Below, piece by piece: positions 49,376 to 57,244 of a stretch of 64,000 bases of DNA. Position 1 is the first letter of the stretch; each line of letters opens with the position of its first letter. The position numbers were made by a program, and so were the translations under genes. The DNA comes from Burkholderiales bacterium (GTDB taxonomy: Bacteria > Pseudomonadota > Gammaproteobacteria > Burkholderiales > Burkholderiaceae_C): the NCBI GenBank assembly GCA_016213325.1, contig JACRAY010000018.1, forward strand, positions 159,730-223,729, in the 5' to 3' direction. Below the pieces are notes generated by a model. That model was given only the letters and a program-made list of their open reading frames with translations, did no database searches and had not been told where the DNA came from.

Positions 49376-50371
49376 TCAGCGCGTCTGCAGGCGCGGCGAT
49401 GGGTTCGTCGCCGACGGGTTGTTGGTGCCGTGGACCTGCGTGTGGCAGTTGAGGCAGCTGCGCCCTTGCCACATGTTCACCACGTTCTTGCCGCCGGTCG
49501 TGCCGGTAATGAGGGGGCTCACCTGTCCCGGCGCCAGCGTACGCACACCCGGCTGGCCGGCGACGGCGCCCACGCTGCCCGCGACGTGCGGCGTGTGGCA
49601 CTGCTGGCAAAGCAGCGGTGCGCGCGCCTTCAGCATGCCGGCCACGGTGCTGCCGTGCGGGTTGTGGCAGTTGGCGCAGTCGTCCGCAACGGGCTCGTGC
49701 TGGTGCACGAACGGCCCGCGCTTTTCGGTGTGGCACGAGTAGCAGGTGGCGTTGGTGCTGTCACGCTTGGCGAGCTTGGGGCCGGCCGAGCCGTGCGGGT
49801 TGTGGCAGTCGGAGCACGCCATCTTGCCTTCCGGCACCGGGTGGTGCGATGGCTTGGCCATCTGTGCCCGCTGCTCCTTGTGGCAGCTGAAGCAGGTGTC
49901 GGTCTGCCCCGCCTTCGACAGGGTCTTGTCCTTGTTGCCGTGGACCTTGTGGCAGTTGCTGCAGGTGACGTCGGCCGCCTGGTGCTGGCTGCCCGCCCAC
50001 AGCATGCGCCTGGCGTCCTTGTCGTGGCACGACAGGCAGGTGCCGCTTTGCTGGTGCGCGGGGTTGGCCGACTTCTTCCTGAAGGTGATGTCGGGCGCCG
50101 GGCGGTCCTTGACCCCGTCCGGCTTCTTGACGTGCGTGGGGCTGGGCCCGTGGCAGGTGGTGCATTGCGGGATGCGCTTGTCGCCCGTGAAACCGTGGGC
50201 CGACCGGCTCATGTCCGTCAGGTCTTCCGAGTCGTGACATTCGATGCACGCCTCGGAAGCCTTCTTCTGCTCGGCCAGCGTCGCGGCGGGGACCGCGGCC
50301 GCCGCCAGCGGAGCCAGGCACAAGGCCAGCGCCACCAGCTGCGAACCGAAGTGCCTGAGCAGGCTTTCCAT
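49376..50371 (-). CDS. mtrA: Periplasmic decaheme cytochrome c, MtrA/DmsE family
   Basis: 331 residues with a signal peptide (about 1-26) and exactly ten CXXCH haem sites: CIECH, CTTCH, CLSCH, CSNCH, CFSCH, CSDCH, CYSCH, CANCH, CQQCH and CLNCH. Spacing and the repeated C-x-x-CHNPHGS match MtrA/DmsE/PioA. It threads into the MtrB barrel and passes electrons between periplasmic donors and MtrC. I chose ATG 50371 (AAGGG seven bases before); a GTG at 50386 is in frame. It lies between mtrC and mtrB. Confidence 0.95.
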   Translation of the reverse strand: MESLLRHFGSQLVALALCLAPLAAAAVPAATLAEQKKASEACIECHDSEDLTDMSRSAHGFTGDKRIPQCTTCHGPSPTHVKKPDGVKDRPAPDITFRKKSANPAHQQSGTCLSCHDKDARRMLWAGSQHQAADVTCSNCHKVHGNKDKTLSKAGQTDTCFSCHKEQRAQMAKPSHHPVPEGKMACSDCHNPHGSAGPKLAKRDSTNATCYSCHTEKRGPFVHQHEPVADDCANCHNPHGSTVAGMLKARAPLLCQQCHTPHVAGSVGAVAGQPGVRTLAPGQVSPLITGTTGGKNVVNMWQGRSCLNCHTQVHGTNNPSATNPSPRLQTR

Positions 50372-50389
50372 GCCCGGGCCCTTCACGGC

Positions 50390-53029
50390 TTACTTCTGGC
50401 CGTGGACGATGTCCACGCCCTTGAAGCCGCCGCTGGCGTGGCAGTCGTTGCAGGTTTCACGCGGCATCGCGCCGACCTGGGCCTGCGTCTTGTCGCCGAA
50501 CACCGAGCCGCCGAAGCTCGTCACGTGGCCGATGGCCGTGGGCGAGTCGTGGCACGCCGTGCAGGTGGCCGCCTTGGGCGAGATCACCAGCCACTGGTTG
50601 GGGTCGGTCACGCCCGAGGGCTTCTTCACGACCGAGGCCAGCGGGCTGAAGTCCTGCTTGTACGAGTTGTTCACGTGGCAGCCGTTGCAGTTGATACCCA
50701 CGAGGTCGGGGTATGCCACTTCGGCCGCGTAGTTCTCGACAACCGCGAGCTTCGTGGAGCTGGTGTAGCCCTTGGCCTGCGCGGCCTGCGTGATGAGGTC
50801 GGAAATCGTCGCGAAGGTGTTGCCTGCGGCGACGGCCGTGCCTGCCGTGATCACCAGTGTCGTGGTCCCGTTGATGGTCGTGCTGTAGTCGGCCAGGAAC
50901 GTGCCGGCGGTCGTGAGTTTGCCCGTGTCGTCGAACACGCCCTGCACTCGGTTGCCGTACGTGAACGGGTAGGTGCGCTTCTTGTTGCCGTGGATGCCGT
51001 GGATCATGCGCTTGAACTGGTACGACTCGTTCAGCGCGAGGCCGTTGGTCATCACGGTGGACGACGAGCGGTTCGCGTCGTGGCACACCTGGCACGCCTC
51101 GATCTTGTTGCGCGCCCCGCTGTGGAACGCCTCGGCCAACGTGTTCGAGCCGGAGGTAGTGCCCAGCGAGCCGTGGCACACGTTGCACTTGTCGTTGGAG
51201 ACGACTTCGCGACGGGCCAGCAGCGACCCCGTCAGGGGGACGTCCTTGAACGTGTTCTGCACGACCACGTTCACCAGGGTCCTCGGCTGCACTTCGGGGC
51301 GCGGGTCGGTGGCCGACTTCGCCTCGAGCTTCGCTTCCTTCACCTGGCCGATGCTGACCACCCGCGCCGTGCCGAAGGCGACCGACGTGGTCGAGTCCGC
51401 CGGCACGGAGATCGTGGCCGTGTAGTGGTTGCTGCCGTCGTTGGCGCCGGTGTACATGTACACGTTGGCGCCGTTGCCGCCGTTGTTGTACGACGTGAAC
51501 TCGGTCATGCCCTGCTGCTGGCCGACCATGCTCTGGTAGGCGAGGTACAGGCGCAGGTTGCCGAAGCGCGTCTGGTTGGAACAGGTCGCGGGCGTGCCCG
51601 TGCAGTCGCTCGTCACGAGGTTGTATGCCGCGTCACTGGCAGTCGGGTCGGACACGAAGTACTTGACGGTCACCTTCCGAGTCGCGGAATCCCACGTCGC
51701 GCTTTCGATGTTGACCTTGTACTTCGCCGAGTTCTCTTCGTTCTGGTTCCAGTGCACGCGTTCGGGCGCGATGTTGGAGCCGACCTTGTGGCAGCTCGCG
51801 CATTGCCCGTTGGTCATGGACTTGGCCGCCGCGCCGGAACCGACGAGCGTGCCCGCGTAGACGGCGTGCGTCGTATCCCAGGTGGAGCCGGCGTTGTTGG
51901 CGTGGCAGGTCAGGCAGGCGTCCTTCGACACCTTGGTCTTCCAGTTATCGCCCTGCGGCGTCGCGGGATTTGCGCCGGTGTGGCACTTCGTGCAGTTGCG
52001 CAGATCCTGCGGGAAGCCGACTTCGCTGAAGTCGAAAGGAGTGCTGTTGTAGCCCCAGATCTGGTAGGTCTCTCCGCCCGCGGCCAGCTTCGAGTGAAGC
52101 AGCCGGCCGGCGTGGATCTTGTGCGTCATGGTCGACATCGTCAGCACGTTGCCGCTGTTCGCGTCGGTCGTGCCCTGATTGTGGCACATCACGCAGTACT
52201 GGACGTCCACGCGGCCGCCGCCGTGCATGGCGAGTTTGTCGTGGCAGCTGTTGCAGCTGTTGATGTCGGCCATGATGCGCGTCTTCGCCGGGTCGGTGAC
52301 CGCGACGGCCTTGCCGGCGGAGTCGATCGTGAAGTCGAAGTACGGGTTGACGCGCACGGTCTCGCCGGCGGCATTCAGATAGGCCAGCTGGATCGCGATG
52401 CGGTGCGTGCGCGAAGGCTCGTACTTGACGGCGTTGGTCGAGTACGCCACGTTGCTCACCGTCGCCGTCCAGTTCGGGTCGGTGATGTCGGTGCGGAACG
52501 TGTACGTGTAGTAGCCGTCGGCATTCAGCACGAGTTGCTGCGCCAGCAGCGCGGCGTCGGTCTGCTTCGGGTCGGTGGTCGCCTGTTTTGCCGAAGCGAG
52601 GACCGGCGTGCCGTTCGGGCCCTTGCCGGCCACCGGCACTTCCGTGCGATACACGTAGCTGACCCACTGGTCCGGATTGCCGTCGGTCCCGGGCACCAGC
52701 TTGGCGATGGCGAAGGACGCGTTGGCGATCTTGATGTCCTTGACCACCTTGCCGTCGGAGAACACCGCGAAATTCACCTTGGGCGCGCTGTTCACGCTCA
52801 CCGCGGGAACGCCGTTGGCCTGCAGCACCGAGAACGACGCAGAGCTGTTGGTCGAGGTGTCGTTGGCAGCGCTCGCGGCGGCCGACTCGAGGGCCTGCGC
52901 CACAGTCTGGGCCGCAGGCGGGGGCGTGACGGCCCCGCTGTCCCCACCCCCACCTCCGCCGCCGCAGGCAGCGAGCAATGCAGCCGTGGAGATTACCAGG
53001 GCCACCGTCCGGATTGATCCAAGCTTCAT
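50390..53029 (-). CDS. mtrC: Outer-surface decaheme lipoprotein cytochrome, OmcA/MtrC family
   Basis: 879-residue cell-surface terminal reductase. A lipoprotein signal peptide ends in LLAACG (lipobox Cys at about 21) and a poly-Gly spacer follows. Ten CXXCH sites are present: CNSCH, CVMCH, CTKCH, CLTCH, CASCH in the first pentaheme cluster and CNVCH, CQVCH, CNGCH, CTACH, CNDCH in the second, with beta-rich domains before and between them, as in MtrC/OmcA. It should receive electrons from MtrA and reduce extracellular minerals, shuttles or electrodes. ATG 53029 has a GGAGAAAG site; 42 upstream in-frame bases were excluded because the lipoprotein signal begins here. Confidence 0.93.
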   Translation of the reverse strand: MKLGSIRTVALVISTAALLAACGGGGGGGDSGAVTPPPAAQTVAQALESAAASAANDTSTNSSASFSVLQANGVPAVSVNSAPKVNFAVFSDGKVVKDIKIANASFAIAKLVPGTDGNPDQWVSYVYRTEVPVAGKGPNGTPVLASAKQATTDPKQTDAALLAQQLVLNADGYYTYTFRTDITDPNWTATVSNVAYSTNAVKYEPSRTHRIAIQLAYLNAAGETVRVNPYFDFTIDSAGKAVAVTDPAKTRIMADINSCNSCHDKLAMHGGGRVDVQYCVMCHNQGTTDANSGNVLTMSTMTHKIHAGRLLHSKLAAGGETYQIWGYNSTPFDFSEVGFPQDLRNCTKCHTGANPATPQGDNWKTKVSKDACLTCHANNAGSTWDTTHAVYAGTLVGSGAAAKSMTNGQCASCHKVGSNIAPERVHWNQNEENSAKYKVNIESATWDSATRKVTVKYFVSDPTASDAAYNLVTSDCTGTPATCSNQTRFGNLRLYLAYQSMVGQQQGMTEFTSYNNGGNGANVYMYTGANDGSNHYTATISVPADSTTSVAFGTARVVSIGQVKEAKLEAKSATDPRPEVQPRTLVNVVVQNTFKDVPLTGSLLARREVVSNDKCNVCHGSLGTTSGSNTLAEAFHSGARNKIEACQVCHDANRSSSTVMTNGLALNESYQFKRMIHGIHGNKKRTYPFTYGNRVQGVFDDTGKLTTAGTFLADYSTTINGTTTLVITAGTAVAAGNTFATISDLITQAAQAKGYTSSTKLAVVENYAAEVAYPDLVGINCNGCHVNNSYKQDFSPLASVVKKPSGVTDPNQWLVISPKAATCTACHDSPTAIGHVTSFGGSVFGDKTQAQVGAMPRETCNDCHASGGFKGVDIVHGQK

Positions 53030-53079
53030 ACGCTTTCTCCGATAGGCCGTCAGGCCATGCGTCTCTTTCACAAAAACTT

Positions 53080-53138
53080 GCTATACCGCTCTGCGGCAGT
53101 CTCTGCCTCCGCCCCTGCGGCGGCGTTGATCCACATCA
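53080..53138 (-). promoter_or_regulatory. FNR/ANR box upstream of mtrC
   Basis: TTGAT-CCAC-ATCAA at 53125-53138 is a perfect match to the FNR-family consensus (TTGAT-N4-ATCAA). It lies between the zinc-ribbon gene and mtrC, centred 102 bases upstream of the mtrC ATG. A possible -10 (TATAGC on the minus strand, 53080-53085) would place the box near -59, close to a class I activator position. Predicts anaerobic activation of mtrCAB. Confidence 0.75.
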
Positions 53139-53167
53139 ACCGGCTGCGGCGGTGCAGCATCGCTTCG

Positions 53168-53416
53168 TCACAGATGCAACAGCGGCGAGATGACCCCGCC
53201 AACGACAGTGGCCGCGGTGTACAGCACCACGACCGCCGGCACCGCTGCAACGGCCGCCTTGATCAGGAACCAGAACATGGAGCTGAACTTCATGTCCAGG
53301 TCGTTCACGGCGACGGACAGCGGGTGGTCGTCCTCCGAAGGCTGCGCGCCGCACTGCGGGCAGCTCGCCGCCGTGTCGCTGATCTTCGCCTTGCATTCCC
53401 AGCATTCGATGAGCAT
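53168..53416 (-). CDS. Zinc-ribbon membrane protein
   Basis: 82 residues. An N-terminal zinc ribbon (CWECKAKISDTAASCPQCG, ligands C5, C8, C19 and C22 approximately) is followed by a linker and one C-terminal TM helix (FLIKAAVAAVPAVVVLYTAA). Function unknown. A good AAGGA site precedes the ATG. It is the last gene of the first EET unit, 15 bases after the NapC-like gene and just before the FNR box of mtrC, so a role in assembly or regulation of this cytochrome system is possible. Confidence 0.72.
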   Translation of the reverse strand: MLIECWECKAKISDTAASCPQCGAQPSEDDHPLSVAVNDLDMKFSSMFWFLIKAAVAAVPAVVVLYTAATVVGGVISPLLHL

Positions 53417-53431
53417 GGTGCAGATCCTTCC

Positions 53432-54064
53432 TCAGTGCTGTTTCGCGCCGCCGCCGAACAGCTCCTGCGGACCCGGGCCCTCGGGCTCCTTGTGGGAGAT
53501 CCCGAAGTGGCACTCGATGCAGGTGCGCCCTTCCTGGCGGCCTTTCGCATGGCGCGCGACCGCGCGCGGCGACTGCCGCTCGGGGTCCATCTTGGCCGTC
53601 GTGTGGCAATGGCGGCATTCGCGCGAATCGTTGTCCTTCATGTCGATCCAGATGCGCTTGGCCAGCTCGTAGCGTTTCGCTTCGAGCTTGGCGGGCGTGT
53701 CGATCGACTTCGTGACGTAGTGGCCCCAGAAGTCCGACAGCAGGCCGACCTTGGCCAGGTAGTTCGGCACGTATTCGTGCGGGACGTGGCAGTCGTTGCA
53801 GGTGGCACGCACGCCGGTGCGGTTCACGTCGTGCACGGTGCCGGTGTACTCCTTGTGCAGCGGCGCCATCTCGTGGCATGCCTGCGCGCAGAACTGCTCG
53901 GAGTTCGCGTACACCATGAACGAGGCGCCGGAGCCGAAGGCCACGGCACCGATGGCAAGGCCCAGCACCAGCACGCCGATGCTGCCCGGGCGCAAGCCCC
54001 ACGCGCGCAGCACACGCCACGGCCCGGTGAGCAGCGCGAGGATCGATCGGAGGATCTTTGGCAT
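53432..54064 (-). CDS. NapC/NirT-family tetraheme cytochrome c (copy 2)
   Basis: 210-residue membrane-anchored quinol dehydrogenase. An N-terminal TM (GSIGVLVLGLAIGAVAFGSG) is followed by four haem sites: CAQACH, CNDCH, CRHCH and CIECH. The first has three residues between the cysteines instead of two, with the Met next to the His (FCAQACHEM) as expected of NapC/NrfH. The family takes electrons from menaquinol or ubiquinol; CymA of Shewanella, which feeds MtrCAB, belongs here. I prefer ATG 54064 (AGGGA six bases before) to ATG 54070. It follows its paralogue by 9 bases. Confidence 0.88.
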   Translation of the reverse strand: MPKILRSILALLTGPWRVLRAWGLRPGSIGVLVLGLAIGAVAFGSGASFMVYANSEQFCAQACHEMAPLHKEYTGTVHDVNRTGVRATCNDCHVPHEYVPNYLAKVGLLSDFWGHYVTKSIDTPAKLEAKRYELAKRIWIDMKDNDSRECRHCHTTAKMDPERQSPRAVARHAKGRQEGRTCIECHFGISHKEPEGPGPQELFGGGAKQH

Positions 54065-54073
54065 GGCCATTCC

Positions 54074-54694
54074 CTAGAAGATCGCGCTGCGCGGGATCAG
54101 GCTGCGGTCCACCTCGATCTCCTGCGGCCCGGGCCCGCCCTTGGGCTCCTGGTGGGCAATGCCGAAGTGGCAGTCCACGCAGGTCATCTTTTCGCGCCGG
54201 CCCCTGGCATGCTGGCGCTGCGCCATCGGCGTCTGTTTCTCGGCATCCATCTTCGCCACGTCGTGGCAGTGCCGGCATTCGCGCGAGTCGTTGCCCTTCA
54301 TGTAGGTCCAAACGCGCACCGCCATCTTGGAGCGCTGGGCCTCGAACTTCTCGCGCGTGTCCACGGCCTTGGTCACGTGATGCACCCACAGGTCGTTGAG
54401 GGCACCCATCTTCGCGATGTACAGCGGAATGGGCGCGTGCGGCACATGGCAGTCGGGGCAGATCGCGCGCACGCCGGTGCGATTGCGGTCATGGATGGTG
54501 TCGCGGTACTCCAGCGTGACGTTGTTCGCCATTTCGTGGCAGCTGGTCGCGCAGAATGCCTCGGTGCTGGTGTAGACCATCGTCGTGCCGAACAGCGCGA
54601 GCGCGGTCATGCTCGTGGCGATGCCGGCCAGCAGCACCACCACGGCCTTGTGGCCCATCACCCACTTGCGAACTTTCGCCGTCACTCGACGCAT
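54074..54694 (-). CDS. NapC/NirT-family tetraheme cytochrome c (copy 1)
   Basis: 206 residues, paralogous to the next gene. N-terminal TM (AVVVLLAGIATSMTALALFG), then CATSCH (again CX3CH, in FCATSCHEM), CPDCH in RTGVRAICPDCHVPH, CRHCH and CVDCH. Most likely a membrane quinol oxidase feeding periplasmic cytochromes. The start at 54694 has an AGGA site. The tail after the last haem (GPGPQEIEVDRSLIPRS) resembles the tail of copy 2 (GPGPQELFGG). Two tandem CymA-like donors in one operon suggest different quinones or redox potentials, or a heterodimer. Confidence 0.88.
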   Translation of the reverse strand: MRRVTAKVRKWVMGHKAVVVLLAGIATSMTALALFGTTMVYTSTEAFCATSCHEMANNVTLEYRDTIHDRNRTGVRAICPDCHVPHAPIPLYIAKMGALNDLWVHHVTKAVDTREKFEAQRSKMAVRVWTYMKGNDSRECRHCHDVAKMDAEKQTPMAQRQHARGRREKMTCVDCHFGIAHQEPKGGPGPQEIEVDRSLIPRSAIF

Positions 54695-54753
54695 GGCTTG
54701 TCCTTCGCGGGATCGCCGCGGGCCGGGCCGCGGCTCACTTCTACCGGTAGGCC

Positions 54754-55083
54754 CTACTGGGCCAGGATCCACTGCACGATGTTCTTGATCTCGCCGGCGT
54801 CCTTGGTCTTCACGGCCTTGTGCTCTTCCTTGGCGCCGTCCACCTCGACCATCGGCGAGGTGGTCAGGTGCCTGGTGACCTTGTCCTCGGCGTCGGCCTT
54901 GCCCTTGTACTTCTTGGCGATCTCCTTGAAGGCAGGCCCGCTCTTCTTCTTGTCGACGGCGTGGCACTTCAGGCAGTCGTTCTTCTTCATCAACGCCTGT
55001 GCCTGGTCGGCGTCGGGCGCGGCGTGCGCCGCCGAAGCCGCGGCCAGGCCGCAGGCGATGCCGATGGTCAGAAGTACTTTCAT
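54754..55083 (-). CDS. Monoheme class I cytochrome c (second copy)
   Basis: Small periplasmic electron shuttle, 109 residues with a signal peptide (VLLTIGIACGLAAASAAHA). One haem site, CLKCH, in KKNDCLKCHAVDKKKSGPAF; the axial Met is probably in SPMVEVDG. It is clearly related to the cytochrome at 57245-57607 (KKNDCLKCHAIDKTKKGPSF), so the operon contains two paralogous shuttles flanking the CbcL-like gene. GGAGACAT ribosome site. Confidence 0.9.
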   Translation of the reverse strand: MKVLLTIGIACGLAAASAAHAAPDADQAQALMKKNDCLKCHAVDKKKSGPAFKEIAKKYKGKADAEDKVTRHLTTSPMVEVDGAKEEHKAVKTKDAGEIKNIVQWILAQ

Positions 55084-55112
55084 GGGATGTCTCCTCGAGA
55101 AAATGGTGGTTG

Positions 55113-57131
55113 TCACGCTTGCGTGAGGAATCCGATGGCGACCAGCGTGAGCAGCGTGAGGCCGATGAAGATCAGCACGAACGCGAGCGCCTTCGAGGCC
55201 TTCACGTGCAGTGCCGACGGAGGATCGACCAGCAACTGCTCCAGCTCGCCGCTTGCCACGAGCCGCTGGTACTGCAACTCGTGCTCGCGCTTGAACTCCT
55301 CCAGCGACTGGGTGCCGGTGAACATGACGACGTCCACCGGGAACTTGTCGGGACGGAAGTGGTTGTTGAAGAAGTGCACCGTGAACAGGAACACCACCGC
55401 CAGGAACGCTTCCTCGCCGTGCATGATGGTCGCCACGTTGAAGGCCCAGCCCGGCAGGAACTGGCCGAACAGGTGCGGCAGCCACATCACGAGCCCGCTC
55501 ACGCCGATGATCGTCACGCCCCAGAACGGCGCCCAGTAGTCGAACTTCTCCCAGTAGGTCCAGCGGTCGAACACCGGGCGCGGGCCCAGCCCGAAGAACC
55601 AGCGGAACATCGCGAGGATGCCCTTCAGATCCTGGATCCACGGCACCAGCGAATCGGGTCCGAAGAAGTTGAAGTGCTTCCAGTTGCGCGAGATGCGGTA
55701 CGCGACGTAGAACAGGTGCCAGACGAAGATGGCCGCGAACAGCACGGCCGCCATGCGGTGGATGTAGCCGGCGCTCTGCGGGCCGCCCACCAGCCGCATG
55801 ATGGCGGCCGCCCAGGGAGCTTCGGGGTAGAACAGCGGCATGCCGGTGAGGGTCAGCACCATCAGGCTGAGCGCGAACAGCAGGTGCGCGCCCCGCTGCA
55901 CCGAATTGAACCGCTGGAAGTGCTTGCCGCGGACCGGTCCCGCCACCTCGTCGACGCGCACCAGGTGTTCGCCGCCGCGCGCCTTGCGCTCCTTGTACTC
56001 GCGGTAGAACCACAGGATGGTGTGCACCCAGAAGAACCCGAACGTGCCCACCAGCAGCCCGATCATGCCCCAGTAGGCGAGGAACACGGTGGGGTAATTC
56101 TTGAAGTCGTGCGGGTCGGCGTGCGGCTGGAACGTGGCGAAGCCGGCCGAGACTTCGGGCAGGCCCTTCTTCGGGTTGTGGCAGCTCTGGCAGGTCTTCA
56201 GCCGGTTGTCCGGGTGGACCTTGGACTTGGGATCGGCCGCGCTCAGGATCTCGTGGCTGCCGTGGCAGTTGTAGCACTTGGCCGTGTAGCCGTAGCCCAG
56301 CGTGACGATCGCGCCGTGGAAGGTGTCCTGGAAGGTTTCGTACCGCTCCTTGTGGCAGCCGCCGCAATTGGTGGTGACGCCCACCTTGAAGCGGTCGGCT
56401 GACGTGTTGGTGACCAGGTGCGCAGAGTGGCAGTCGGAGCACACGGCAGCCTTGCCGTCGCCCTTCTCCTGGTTGTGCTTGTGGTGCACCGAGGCCCGGT
56501 AGGACTCGAGCTGGTCCTCATGGCACGTGCCGCAGACCTGCGGGATGCCCGCGCGCCACGCCGCGTAACCCGCAGCGCCCTTCGGCGGGATCTTGAACGT
56601 GTGCACGTTGTGGCAATCCACGCAGTTGGCGTTCGGCCGGGTCGGGTCGTCGGCGTTCGGCTTGGCGTGCAGCGAGCGCTTGTGCGCGTCGATGTTGCGG
56701 GCCATCGAGTCGAGCAGCGGCGTGCCGCGCACCTCTCCGCGCTGGATCTTGTCCTGGAGCTCCTGGTGGCAGCCCTGGCAGTCGGGCTTGGACAGCGCCG
56801 CCCCTGCGGGCCTGGCGTGGGTCTCGCCCGGCTTGGGGTTGTCGGTGATGCCGGTGTGGCAGGCTACGCACTGCAGCCGGCCGTGCGCACCCTGGCGGAA
56901 GTCCTCGGTCGGCACGGCCTTGAGGGACCGGGGCTTGCCGCCGCCCTGGCCCGGCACCTGGATCTTCTTCGCCTTGGCCTCATGGCAGGCGATGCAGCCG
57001 GTATCCGGCAGGGCCGTGGCAGCAGGCGCTTGTTGTGCGGCGGCGGGCAGTGTCGCGACGGCAAAGGCAAGCAACGCAAACAGCCTTGCCAGGAATCCCA
57101 GGCTCCGGACAGGTTTCGCAAGGGGCTGCAT
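55113..57131 (-). CDS. Nonaheme cytochrome c fused to a membrane cytochrome b (CbcL-like architecture)
   Basis: 672 residues. A signal peptide (about 1-32) precedes a periplasmic domain (about 40-335) with nine CXXCH sites: CIACH, CVACH, CQGCH, CVDCH, CGTCH, CSDCH, CGGCH, CYNCH and CQSCH. From about 355 on there are several TM helices of cytochrome b561/HydC type with histidines suited to two b haems (AHLLFALSLMVLTLTGMPLF; FVWHLFYVAYRISR; FLFTVHFFNNHF). The nine-c-haem plus b-type layout is that of Geobacter CbcL, an inner-membrane quinol oxidase for iron reduction; homology beyond architecture is not proven. Expected role: quinol to periplasmic cytochrome transfer, or the reverse. Confidence 0.85.
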   Translation of the reverse strand: MQPLAKPVRSLGFLARLFALLAFAVATLPAAAQQAPAATALPDTGCIACHEAKAKKIQVPGQGGGKPRSLKAVPTEDFRQGAHGRLQCVACHTGITDNPKPGETHARPAGAALSKPDCQGCHQELQDKIQRGEVRGTPLLDSMARNIDAHKRSLHAKPNADDPTRPNANCVDCHNVHTFKIPPKGAAGYAAWRAGIPQVCGTCHEDQLESYRASVHHKHNQEKGDGKAAVCSDCHSAHLVTNTSADRFKVGVTTNCGGCHKERYETFQDTFHGAIVTLGYGYTAKCYNCHGSHEILSAADPKSKVHPDNRLKTCQSCHNPKKGLPEVSAGFATFQPHADPHDFKNYPTVFLAYWGMIGLLVGTFGFFWVHTILWFYREYKERKARGGEHLVRVDEVAGPVRGKHFQRFNSVQRGAHLLFALSLMVLTLTGMPLFYPEAPWAAAIMRLVGGPQSAGYIHRMAAVLFAAIFVWHLFYVAYRISRNWKHFNFFGPDSLVPWIQDLKGILAMFRWFFGLGPRPVFDRWTYWEKFDYWAPFWGVTIIGVSGLVMWLPHLFGQFLPGWAFNVATIMHGEEAFLAVVFLFTVHFFNNHFRPDKFPVDVVMFTGTQSLEEFKREHELQYQRLVASGELEQLLVDPPSALHVKASKALAFVLIFIGLTLLTLVAIGFLTQA

Positions 57132-57210
57132 GGGTAAGGCTTTCCTCTTCTTCTCGTTCGGATGGCGCGGCCGCGCGGCCGCCGGCGCTCGCCGGCGGGT
57201 GCAGTGCGGG

Positions 57211-57240
57211 GATCAAGGAAACCGCCCGTGGCCGGGCGGT
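57211..57240 (-). terminator. Terminator/attenuator after the first monoheme cytochrome
   Basis: On the minus strand, 4 bases past the cytochrome stop, ACCGCCCG-GCCA-CGGGCGGT forms a perfect 8-bp stem followed by TTCCTTGATC. A strong stem with a short T-containing tail suggests partial termination, so the small cytochrome may be made in excess over the downstream EET proteins. Further GC-rich palindromes (57163-57196) lie between it and the CbcL-like gene. Confidence 0.55.
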
Positions 57241-57244
57241 GGAT

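Noticed and set aside
49298..53017. 1239-codon open frame on the plus strand opposite mtrC, mtrA and the start of mtrB
   Set aside because: It is antisense to three genes with clear haem and signal-peptide motifs. The high GC third position removes stop codons from the opposite frame; its translation is low-complexity Arg/Ala/Val/His-rich with no domain.
50390..53029. Surface cytochrome as an OmcA-type protein independent of MtrA/MtrB
   Set aside because: The gene order mtrC-mtrA-mtrB with tight spacing and a shared upstream FNR box argues that it is the MtrC partner of this conduit; MtrC and OmcA cannot be told apart by motif count alone.
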